From NCBI GenBank assembly GCA_945835425.1, contig CAMAJC010000101.1:1-6888 (forward strand): a DNA stretch of 6,888 bases, given 5' to 3'. Of this stretch, positions 1 to 5,430 are shown one piece after another (position 1 is the first letter of the stretch; each line of letters starts with the position of its first letter). A program made the translations under genes and the position numbers. The notes beneath the pieces are model-generated. The model saw only the letters and a list, made by a program, of their open reading frames with translations. It was not told the origin of the DNA and ran no database searches. The stretch comes from an uncultured Clostridia bacterium (GTDB lineage Bacteria > Bacillota > Clostridia > Oscillospirales > Ruminococcaceae).

Positions 1-9
1 TTTGGCAAG

Positions 10-40
10 AGGGGGCGGCCTGCAAGTGAGGCCGCCCCCT
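10..40. repeat. GC-rich inverted repeat (11-bp stem, 9-base loop)
   Basis: AGGGGGCGGCC at 10-20 is exactly complementary to GGCCGCCCCCT at 30-40, with the 9-base loop TGCAAGTGA. Such a stem is very stable as RNA on either strand. No T-run follows on the plus strand, and on the minus strand only CTCTTG follows, so it is not a clear terminator. It sits 18 bases before a plus-strand terminator and may be a structured part of the 3' end of a transcript entering from the left. The window edge prevents a firmer call. Confidence 0.5.
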
Positions 41-58
41 GAGAACCTTCCGATAAGC

Positions 59-94
59 ACTCACGTTTCATGCAAACATAATATGTGAGTTTTT
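59..94 (+). terminator. Rho-independent terminator, plus strand (first of two)
   Basis: The segment 59-90 folds into a 14-position stem around the loop CAAA. ACTCACG pairs with TGTGAGT (one G-U pair). After an interruption of two mismatches flanking one T-A pair, ATG pairs with CAT next to the loop. A run of five T follows at 90-94 on the plus strand; on the minus strand no T-run follows. It should therefore terminate a plus-strand transcript whose body lies left of the window. No reading frame belonging to that transcript is visible here. Confidence 0.6.
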
Positions 95-104
95 CGACAG
101 TTTG

Positions 105-140
105 AAGCGGTACGATGAACCCCCATCGTACCGCTTTTTT
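105..140 (+). terminator. Rho-independent terminator, plus strand (second of two)
   Basis: AAGCGGTACGATG (105-117) is perfectly complementary to CATCGTACCGCTT (124-136), a 13-bp stem with a 6-base loop, followed by six T at 135-140. The T-run is on the plus strand only, so the orientation is plus. It ends 4 bases before the stop codon of the convergent Rrf2 gene, which fits a tail-to-tail arrangement with a gene or RNA to the left. It may also protect the Rrf2 gene from antisense read-through. Confidence 0.8.
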
Positions 141-144
141 GCAG

Positions 145-582
145 TTAAATTGAATAATCATTGGCGCCGCGTTCCCGCTGCTGGTCGAGGATATCCTGCA
201 GGGTGACGCTGTCCAGATAATCGGCGATGCGCTTGCCCAGCTCCTGCCAGACCGGCAGCGTCGGGCAGAATCCGCAGCGGCTGCACTCGTTCGGCTCGTG
301 ATCCAGACAGGCTACCGGCTGAAGGCTGCCCTCCGTCAGGCGCAGGATTTCGCCGACGGTGTACTGGTCGGGGCTTTTTGCCAGTTTGTATCCGCCCTGG
401 AAGCCGCGGTTGGCCTGGAGAATGCCCGCGCTGTTGAGCAGCGGGATGATCTGCTCAAGATATTTCTTGGAGATTTCCTGCCGCGCGGCGATATCTTTCA
501 GGGCGATATATCCTTCGTTCCGGTGTTCGGCGAGGTCCACCAGCATCCGGAGGGCATAGCGTCCTTTGGTCGAAATTTTCAT
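145..582 (-). CDS. Rrf2-family transcriptional regulator with a four-cysteine cluster
   Basis: This encodes a 145-residue cytoplasmic DNA-binding protein of the Rrf2 family (IscR, NsrR, CymR relatives). The N-terminus MKISTKGRYALRML is the family signature. The winged helix-turn-helix spans about residues 5-70, with the recognition helix near SKKYLEQIIPLL and the wing around RGFQGGY. Cysteines at 92, 100, 103 and 106 lie in the loop where IscR and NsrR bind an iron-sulfur cluster, so a cluster or thiol sensor is likely; the signal cannot be named. I chose the ATG at 582 rather than that at 591 because the family begins MKIS and because AAAGAGATGA lies at good distance upstream. The gene has its own promoter and appears monocistronic: no iscS or nifS partner follows before the convergent terminators. 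Its targets are unknown, and a role in potassium control is not supported by anything seen. Confidence 0.92.
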   Translation of the reverse strand: MKISTKGRYALRMLVDLAEHRNEGYIALKDIAARQEISKKYLEQIIPLLNSAGILQANRGFQGGYKLAKSPDQYTVGEILRLTEGSLQPVACLDHEPNECSRCGFCPTLPVWQELGKRIADYLDSVTLQDILDQQRERGANDYSI

Positions 583-587
583 AAGGT

Positions 588-597
588 TCATCTCTTT
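588..597 (-). promoter_or_regulatory. Ribosome binding site of the Rrf2 gene
   Basis: On the minus strand AAAGAGATGA matches the ideal AAGGAGGTGA at 8 of 10 positions and ends 5 bases before the ATG at 582. It overlaps the alternative ATG at 591, which it therefore cannot serve. This supports the shorter protein starting MKIS. Confidence 0.5.
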
Positions 598-620
598 TCT
601 TCTGCGTTTCCGACTGTATC

Positions 621-632
621 TATAACCTTATA
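621..632. promoter_or_regulatory. Candidate operator dyad over the Rrf2-gene -10 box
   Basis: TATAACCTTATA (plus strand) is an inverted repeat with 5-bp arms (TATAA/TTATA) and a 2-base centre. It overlaps the -10 box of the Rrf2-gene promoter and the expected transcription start. Many Rrf2 proteins repress their own gene from such a position. The AT-rich arms could also be chance overlap with the -10 element, so this is only a candidate. Confidence 0.3.
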
Positions 633-658
633 ATACCATCTATTTGATAGGCTTTCAA
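630..658 (-). promoter_or_regulatory. Promoter of the Rrf2 gene (sigma-A type)
   Basis: On the minus strand TTGAAA (653-658) and TATTAT (630-635) are separated by exactly 17 bases. Each differs from the vegetative consensus at one position. The start of transcription is expected near 623, giving a leader of about 40 bases before the ATG at 582. Confidence 0.7.
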
Positions 659-749
659 GGCGTAATTTGTGGATAAAATGTGAAGGCGGCAAATAATAAT
701 GGATTCGTGGGAGCGCTGATTGGTTTGGCTTTTCTCAATAACGATCCAT

Positions 750-779
750 AAAAATATCCCGGAAAGCAAGCTTCCCGGG
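750..779 (-). terminator. Terminator of the ktr-kdpDE operon
   Basis: Six bases after the kdpE stop codon, the minus strand carries CCCGGGAA, a 6-base loop and TTTCCGGG. That is an 8-bp stem with one G-U pair, followed by ATATTTTTAT. The plus strand also has a T-rich stretch on the other side (TCGTTTTTATT), so it could work in both directions, although no plus-strand gene arrives here. It separates the potassium operon from the Rrf2 unit. Confidence 0.75.
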
Positions 780-785
780 TCGTTT

Positions 786-1487
786 TTATTCCACCTTCAG
801 CATCCGGTAGCCGATGCCGATATGGGTCTGGATATACTGCGGGGAATCCGGGTCGGCTTCCAGCTTCTTCCGGAGGGTCGCCATAAACACCCGCAGGGAG
901 GCGATATCGTTTTCCCAGCTTCTGCCCCAGATATTCTGGGTGATATAGGTGTGGGTAAGCACCTTGCCGATGTTTTTGGACAGCAGGCATAAAAGCTTAT
1001 ACTCAATCGGGGTCAGGTGCAGCTCCTGCTCGCCCAGATAGGCGCAGCCGCCCGCGTAATCGATTTTCAGCTTTCCGTTGACAAACACCGCGTTTGCTGC
1101 CAGCATCTCCGAGGTCATATAGGACAGCCGCCGCTGGGTGACCCGCAGCCGCGCCAGCAGCTCCTCGACCGAGAAGGGCTTGGTGAGGTAATCGTCCGCA
1201 CCGGCATCGAGGGCCTCGATCTTGTCGGCATCCTCGCTGCGGGCGCTGATGACGATGATCGGGAGGTTGGACCAGGAGCGGATCCGCTCGATGACCTGAA
1301 CTCCGTCCAGGTCCGGCAGCCCGAGGTCCAAAAGGACGATGTCCGGATTGTGGGAGGACGCTTCCAGCAGCGCTTCTTCCCCTGTAGCCGCGACCAAATA
1401 GCGGTAATCGTTGGTTTTTAAGGTCGTTGTGATCAGGTTGCGGACGGGCGGATCGTCCTCGACGACCAAAATCAAAGGTTTATTCAT
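786..1487 (-). CDS. kdpE: KdpE response regulator, OmpR/PhoB type
   Basis: This 233-residue protein is the cytoplasmic partner of KdpD (E. coli KdpE has 225 residues). The receiver domain spans about residues 5-118. It has the acidic pair D11-D12, the phosphoacceptor D54 in VLLDLGLPD, S81 in the threonine/serine switch position and K103 in LTKPF. The OmpR-type winged-helix domain follows at about 130-231, with the landmarks LTPIEYKLL, RVFMATLRKKLE and the C-terminal hairpin motif GIGYRM. All catalytic residues are intact. The ATG at 1487 lies inside the end of kdpD (8-base overlap) behind a good Shine-Dalgarno sequence, so the two proteins should be made in a coupled way. In model bacteria KdpE activates kdpFABC. 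Those genes are absent here, so its targets may include this operon or a distant kdp locus. A terminator follows immediately. Confidence 0.95.
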   Translation of the reverse strand: MNKPLILVVEDDPPVRNLITTTLKTNDYRYLVAATGEEALLEASSHNPDIVLLDLGLPDLDGVQVIERIRSWSNLPIIVISARSEDADKIEALDAGADDYLTKPFSVEELLARLRVTQRRLSYMTSEMLAANAVFVNGKLKIDYAGGCAYLGEQELHLTPIEYKLLCLLSKNIGKVLTHTYITQNIWGRSWENDIASLRVFMATLRKKLEADPDSPQYIQTHIGIGYRMLKVE

Positions 1488-4104
1488 GCAGCTCTACCTC
1501 CCCGGCAGGTAATGTAAATGTAAAAACGGTGCCCACGGGTTTGTTGTCGGCGACGGTGATGGTGCCGCCGTGGGCAGTGATGATGGATTTGCAAAGGGAC
1601 AGTCCCAGCCCCAAACTTCTGCGGCTGTCGGCGATTTTGTTGGCGCCGGTATAAAACATATCAAAGACCCGCTTTTTCTGTTCATCGGGAATCCCCGGGC
1701 CGTTGTCGGCGATGGAGACAAAGACCGTTTTGCCTTCCAGCCAGGTGCTCAGCTCGATCAGCGAACCGGCAGGGGTATATTTGATGGCGTTGTCGACGAT
1801 ATTGATGATGACCTGAACGATCAGCTTGGCGTCGATCTGGGCGAGGATAAAATCCTCCGCGCTGTGGACGCGGATGGTGTGCTCGTGGCTGCGGCGGTTG
1901 ACATGGCGCAGGGCTTCGGTGACGACCTCGTCCATCAGCTCGGCCGACTGGTTGAAGCTGACCCGGCCCTCTTCGATGCGGGTGACGGCCAGCAGGTTTT
2001 CCACCAGGTTGATCAGCCACATCGAATCGTCGTAAATATCGGTGAAAATCTGGGTGCGCATACCGTCGTCCAGCTTTTGATAGTTGGAGAGGAGGTTGCT
2101 GGCGTTGCCGGAAATGGAAGTCAGCGGGGTGCGCAGGTCGTGGGAGATGGCGCGCAAAAGGTTTGCCCGCAGCTGTTCATTTTTGGCTAAGATCGCCGCC
2201 TCTTCCTTCTCCCTTGCGTTTCTGATGTTTTCCAGCGCCAGGGCACATTCGCCTAAGATCGAGAGCAGCACGCTGTTTTCAAAGCTGTCCAGCGCTCCGT
2301 CCTCCATCGAGATGCCGACGACTCCATAGACCTGATCGCCGACCCGGACGGCCAGATAAAGGCATTTTGCGTCGGAGAAGGTGTCGGTCGCGGCGCCGGC
2401 GTGCTTGTTGTTTTTCAGCACCCAGGCGGCGACGGCCTTTTCGCTTTCGGAGGTGAGCGCATGGGAGGAACTGTCGTCGGTGCGGTAGACATACGGCTCC
2501 GACAGCCCGTTTTTATCGGCCAGATAGATGACGATATCCTTCCGCAGCAGCTTGATCAGCTGTCCGGCGGTGGCCGAGATCACCGCTTCGCTGTCCTGCC
2601 CTTTTTGGAGCAGCTGGTTTGTTTCCAGCAGAATTTTCGTCCGGTAGGCTGCTCTGGCTGAGCTTTTGGCGTTTTCCTTCAGCTTTGCGGCCAGCGAGCC
2701 GGTCAGCAGGGACGCCACAAACATGATAAAAAACGTCACCGGATAGCCGCGGTCATAGGCGCGGAAGGTGAACTGCGGCACCGTGAAGAAGAAGTTGAAG
2801 ACCAGTACGCTGACGATGGAGGAAAACAGGCTGCACAGCCGGTTGGTGGTCGTGACCGAAATCAGCAGCACCGCCAGGATATAGACCGTGATGATATTGG
2901 ACTCGGTAAACCCGAGGGTGAAAAAGGCGTAGCCGATCAGCGTCGCCGCCAGAAGCAGCAGGATGCTGATGCCGATATCCCGCAGGGAGAGGAGAACCGA
3001 TGTTTTTTTCTTCGGCGGCTGGTACCGGCTGTCATTGGCCGAATCAGGGATGATGTGGATATCCAGCCCGGGGACGTTGGCGGTCAGCCGTTCGGAGAGG
3101 GAGGGCTTGCTGAAGATGGTCTTGCGGGTGGCGGTGCTGCGGCCGATGACGATCTTGGTGACGCCGGAGAGCCGCGCGAACTCCGCGATCTGGTAGGGGA
3201 CGTCGTCGCCGTAAACCGTCTCGATGGCCGCGCCCAGCTGCTGCGCCAGCCGCATATTGGCCCGCAGCCGTTCCTTGTCCTGGGCAAGCATGTTGGGAAA
3301 GTCCGGCGTTTCGACGAACAGCGCCGTAAAGCCGCCGCGAAACGCCCTTGCCATCCGCGCCGCCGTCCGGATGATCTTGGCGTTGGAGGGCGAGGAGGAA
3401 AGGCAGACGAGGATATGCTCGCCGGTGCGGTAAGGGACCCTGCTGCCCGCCAAAAGGTTGACCCGGTCGGCCAGACGGCGCAGAGCCACCTCCCGCAGGG
3501 CGCTGAGTTTGTCCAGGGTCAGGGCGGCTGCAACGGTTTCGCCTTCTGCCGTGAGACGCTTTATCAGGTCTGCCGGTTCGATATCGGCCAGCTCCACCTG
3601 GTCGGCCCCGTCAAAGACCGAATCGGGAATCCGTTCCCGGAGGGTGACGCCGGTGATGGTGGCCACGGTGTCCATCAGGCTTTCGATGTTCTGGACACTG
3701 ACCGTGGTGTAGACGTCGATGCCCGCTTTGAGCAGCTCTTCGACATCCTGATACCGTCTGGCGTGACGGCTGCCGCGGCGGTTGATGTGGGCGAGATCAT
3801 CCACCAGCAAAAGCTGCGGCCTTTGCTGCAGAGCCGCGTCGATATTCAGTTCGCCGGATGCAGGAAGCTGGGGGAATCCGGCTGCGAGGGCGGCTGTCTG
3901 CGGGTATTTCTGCGCTTCGATACAGCCTGCGACCACATGGACGCCTTGCTCCGCCGCAGACCGCGCGGCCTGCAGCATGGCATAGGTTTTCCCCACGCCT
4001 GCAGCGTAGCCGAAGAAGATTTTGAGTTTTCCCCGTACTTCCCCGGAAGAATGTTGAAAATCCGCCTGCAAAGGGGATTCCGGATTTTGTAGCCTGTTTT
4101 CCAT
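1480..4104 (-). CDS. kdpD: KdpD potassium/turgor sensor histidine kinase
   Basis: This 874-residue membrane sensor kinase phosphorylates KdpE. Domain order is classical. The N-terminal KdpD domain spans about 24-225, with Walker A GYAAGVGKT at 32-40 and Walker B-like LLLVDDLAHIN at 98-108. A universal-stress domain follows at about 229-353. Four membrane helices lie near 375-395, 402-420, 424-444 and 455-475 (DUF4118). A GAF-like region is at about 500-625. The HisKA domain has H655 in SHDLRTP. The ATPase domain has N-box N768/N772, G1 DNGPGIP at 800-806, F-box near 814-817 and G2 LGLGLSL at 831-837. The kinase core is intact. The stress domain matches the Staphylococcus c-di-AMP motif SxS-x20-FTAxY with F for the last Y (S236, S238, F259-F263). 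Oddities: DD replaces DE in Walker B, and the end of the first domain is shortened. The ATG at 4104 was chosen over 4239 because AGGAG precedes it and the longer form lacks family similarity. Confidence 0.95.
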   Translation of the reverse strand: MENRLQNPESPLQADFQHSSGEVRGKLKIFFGYAAGVGKTYAMLQAARSAAEQGVHVVAGCIEAQKYPQTAALAAGFPQLPASGELNIDAALQQRPQLLLVDDLAHINRRGSRHARRYQDVEELLKAGIDVYTTVSVQNIESLMDTVATITGVTLRERIPDSVFDGADQVELADIEPADLIKRLTAEGETVAAALTLDKLSALREVALRRLADRVNLLAGSRVPYRTGEHILVCLSSSPSNAKIIRTAARMARAFRGGFTALFVETPDFPNMLAQDKERLRANMRLAQQLGAAIETVYGDDVPYQIAEFARLSGVTKIVIGRSTATRKTIFSKPSLSERLTANVPGLDIHIIPDSANDSRYQPPKKKTSVLLSLRDIGISILLLLAATLIGYAFFTLGFTESNIITVYILAVLLISVTTTNRLCSLFSSIVSVLVFNFFFTVPQFTFRAYDRGYPVTFFIMFVASLLTGSLAAKLKENAKSSARAAYRTKILLETNQLLQKGQDSEAVISATAGQLIKLLRKDIVIYLADKNGLSEPYVYRTDDSSSHALTSESEKAVAAWVLKNNKHAGAATDTFSDAKCLYLAVRVGDQVYGVVGISMEDGALDSFENSVLLSILGECALALENIRNAREKEEAAILAKNEQLRANLLRAISHDLRTPLTSISGNASNLLSNYQKLDDGMRTQIFTDIYDDSMWLINLVENLLAVTRIEEGRVSFNQSAELMDEVVTEALRHVNRRSHEHTIRVHSAEDFILAQIDAKLIVQVIINIVDNAIKYTPAGSLIELSTWLEGKTVFVSIADNGPGIPDEQKKRVFDMFYTGANKIADSRRSLGLGLSLCKSIITAHGGTITVADNKPVGTVFTFTLPAGEVELHE
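1496..1503 (-). promoter_or_regulatory. Ribosome binding site of kdpE inside kdpD
   Basis: On the minus strand GGGGAGGT ends 8 bases before the kdpE ATG at 1487 and lies within the last codons of kdpD. With the 8-base gene overlap it indicates translational coupling of kinase and regulator. Confidence 0.7.
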
Positions 4105-4112
4105 CTGCTTTT

Positions 4113-4117
4113 CTCCT
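4113..4117 (-). promoter_or_regulatory. Ribosome binding site of kdpD
   Basis: AGGAG on the minus strand, 8 bases before the ATG at 4104. It fixes that start. The upstream in-frame ATG at 4239 would add 45 residues encoded partly inside the preceding gene and across the candidate promoter. Confidence 0.75.
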
Positions 4118-4142
4118 GGATGCAGAATTTCAGGAAAGCGTG

Positions 4143-4163
4143 GGTTTATCATCGGGATAAACC
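4143..4163. promoter_or_regulatory. Perfect dyad in the kdpD leader
   Basis: GGTTTATC (4143-4150) and GATAAACC (4156-4163) are perfectly complementary with a 5-base spacer. The dyad lies about 13-33 bases after the expected start from the kdpD promoter and 39 bases before the kdpD ATG. It could be an operator (possibly for KdpE) or an mRNA hairpin. There is no T-run, so it is not an intrinsic terminator. Confidence 0.4.
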
Positions 4164-4182
4164 GGGTTTCCGTAACAGTACC

Positions 4183-4211
4183 ATCATACCACTTTTTTCG
4201 GAATTTTTCTA
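4183..4211 (-). promoter_or_regulatory. Candidate internal promoter for kdpDE
   Basis: On the minus strand TAGAAA (4206-4211, 4 of 6 to TTGACA) is followed after exactly 17 bases by TATGAT (4183-4188, 5 of 6 to TATAAT). The -35 box overlaps the TAG stop codon of the preceding gene. Transcription would begin near 4176 with a leader of about 72 bases. This would let kdpDE be expressed independently of the channel genes. Confidence 0.55.
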
Positions 4212-4715
4212 CTGCCTGTTTGCGCAGCCTTTCAGGCATTTGAGAAAATAGCCCATCGCCCCGGTTTCCGCCGCCTTACTCCAGACGACAGTCTGCAGGA
4301 TCACGCCGCTGGTGACCGGTTGGATAATGAAGCCGTGGTAAGCCAGATGGAGCGGCTTATGCTGCAGCGGGACCCGGCGGCTGGCCAAGGGCAGGGAAAC
4401 GGCGTTTTCCCCGCAGACCGCTATAATAGCCACATCGATCCGTCCGCCGGACAGCTCCTCCAGCAGCTGTTCCGCTGTGCCGCTGCAGAGGGTAACGGCC
4501 GTATCGGGATATTTTTTCTCACATTGACGCAGGACGCCGGTGACGCACGCCGCCAGCATCGGGTTTTCAAAGCCGATACGCAGGCGCTCCTGTGTCTGCA
4601 GCTGCGCATCCTGTCTTTCTTCGTTCTGCGTCAGGAAACTGTCGAGCCGCCTCATGACAAACAGTCCCAGCAGGACCGCTGCCGCCAGGACGGCTAAAAG
4701 GCAAAGTTCACGCAT
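4209..4715 (-). CDS. Unrecognised membrane-anchored protein with a reduced LysR-type effector-binding domain
   Basis: I do not recognise this 168-residue protein as a named family. A hydrophobic helix at about residues 4-21 is followed by RR and a Gln/Glu-rich, possibly coiled linker (about 27-46). Residues 45-100 then read like the first half of a LysR effector-binding (periplasmic-binding-protein 2) domain: LRIGFENP, RQCEKKYPDTAVTLCSGT, AEQLLEELSGGRIDVAII. The C-terminus (about 138-164, ending near FLKCLKG) resembles the last strand and helix of the same domain. About 90 residues of the usual middle lobe seem to be missing, and there is no helix-turn-helix. The arginines after the helix and the seven cysteines suggest that the domain faces the cytoplasm; this is inference. 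The ATG at 4715 has a weak GGGAAGTGAG upstream. The gene begins 25 bases after ktrA, so it is probably cotranscribed and could sense a ligand or partner for Ktr or KdpD. Confidence 0.75.
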   Translation of the reverse strand: MRELCLLAVLAAAVLLGLFVMRRLDSFLTQNEERQDAQLQTQERLRIGFENPMLAACVTGVLRQCEKKYPDTAVTLCSGTAEQLLEELSGGRIDVAIIAVCGENAVSLPLASRRVPLQHKPLHLAYHGFIIQPVTSGVILQTVVWSKAAETGAMGYFLKCLKGCANRQ

Positions 4716-4740
4716 AGTCTCACTTCCCGAGATGCATTTT

Positions 4741-5385
4741 TTACCGGAAGCATTTCTGAATATCCTTGTACCGGCCCAGCACCAGCATGGTCTCTCCCTT
4801 GACCAGGACGGTGGCCGGTGTGATGGACAGGTCGAGGATCCCGTTGCGCTTGATGCCGATGATGTTGATGCCGTATTTTTTGCGGATATCGATCTGGCCG
4901 ATCGTCCGGCTGAGCCATTCAAAGGGAATCGGCACCTCAAACAGGGCGTAATCGTCGCCCAGCTCGATGTAGTCAAGGATGTGGTCGGAGCTGTAGCGGA
5001 TGGCGGTCCATTTGGCCAGCTGCTTTTCGGGGTAGACGACCTCGTCGGCGCCGTTGCGCAGTAAGAATTTTGCGTGGACGTCTCTGGCGGCGCGGGATAC
5101 GACCAGCTTCGCGCCCAGCTCCTTGAGCAGGGAGGTCGTCTCCAGCGAGCTTTGGAAATCGTTGCCGATGGCGACGATGCAAACGTCGAAGTTGCCGATG
5201 CCGAGGGATTTTAAGAAATCGGCGTTGGTGCTGTCGCCGATCTGGGCGTTGGTGACGATGGGCAGCACGGCCTCGACCCGTTCCTCCACGCAGTCGACCG
5301 CCATGACCTGATGGCCCAGCTCGTTTAAATGGATGGCAATATGCTTGCCGAATCGCCCCAGGCCGATCAAAAGAATGGATTTCAT
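4741..5385 (-). CDS. ktrA: KtrA/TrkA-type RCK regulatory subunit of potassium uptake
   Basis: This 214-residue cytoplasmic protein should form the ring that gates the KtrB channel. The RCK_N Rossmann domain spans about residues 1-125. It has the nucleotide loop GLGRFG at 8-13, D31 at the end of the second strand, GDSTN at 50-54, AIGNDFQSS at 72-80 and VVYPE at 116-120, whose glutamate matches the ion-binding site of known KtrA proteins. The RCK_C domain spans about 135-214, with IRKKYGINIIGIKR and a final KGETMLVLG. A single RCK unit of this length marks a Ktr-type protein; Trk-type TrkA has two units and about 450 residues. RCK_C of KtrA binds c-di-AMP in Staphylococcus aureus, and the fold is kept here. 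I chose the ATG at 5385, since AAGGAG is 8 bases upstream of it but only 2 from the ATG at 5391. The gene lies 45 bases after ktrB. Confidence 0.93.
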   Translation of the reverse strand: MKSILLIGLGRFGKHIAIHLNELGHQVMAVDCVEERVEAVLPIVTNAQIGDSTNADFLKSLGIGNFDVCIVAIGNDFQSSLETTSLLKELGAKLVVSRAARDVHAKFLLRNGADEVVYPEKQLAKWTAIRYSSDHILDYIELGDDYALFEVPIPFEWLSRTIGQIDIRKKYGINIIGIKRNGILDLSITPATVLVKGETMLVLGRYKDIQKCFR

Positions 5386-5393
5386 ATGCATTA

Positions 5394-5399
5394 CTCCTT
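5394..5399 (-). promoter_or_regulatory. Ribosome binding site of ktrA
   Basis: AAGGAG on the minus strand, 8 bases before the ATG at 5385 and only 2 bases before the alternative ATG at 5391. It favours the shorter protein starting MKSILL. Confidence 0.65.
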
Positions 5400-5430
5400 G
5401 TGGTTTATGGACTATTGAAATTAAAGGCCC

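Noticed and set aside
1..72. Minus-strand frame starting at the ATG near 72 and running off the left edge
   Set aside because: There is no ribosome binding site, it runs through the hairpin at 10-40, and it has no recognisable product. It is more likely noncoding.
1..94. 3' part of a 6S RNA or other housekeeping RNA
   Set aside because: CCCCCTGAG followed by CCGATAAG recalls a stretch of 6S RNA, but in 6S that stretch is in the 5' half, and no long-range partner strand was found before the terminators. Kept only as an unknown transcript end.
105..140. Terminator for the Rrf2 gene
   Set aside because: The hairpin lies just after the Rrf2 stop codon, but its T-run is on the plus strand only. 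On the minus strand CTTCAAACTG follows the stem.
3055..4092. Long plus-strand open frame (345 codons) opposite kdpD
   Set aside because: It is antisense to a clearly coding KdpD. The translation is rich in Gly, Asp and Arg without any domain or membrane pattern, as expected from GC-rich third-position bias on the other strand.
4105..4239. N-terminal extension of KdpD from the upstream ATG at 4239
   Set aside because: The added 45 residues overlap the preceding gene and the candidate promoter, and lack family similarity. The ATG at 4104 has an AGGAG at ideal spacing.
4209..4715. KdpC or KdpF remnant between ktrA and kdpD
   Set aside because: The N-terminal helix raised the thought, but the body of the protein has LysR-effector-like motifs and none of the KdpC sequence pattern. 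It is also far longer than KdpF.
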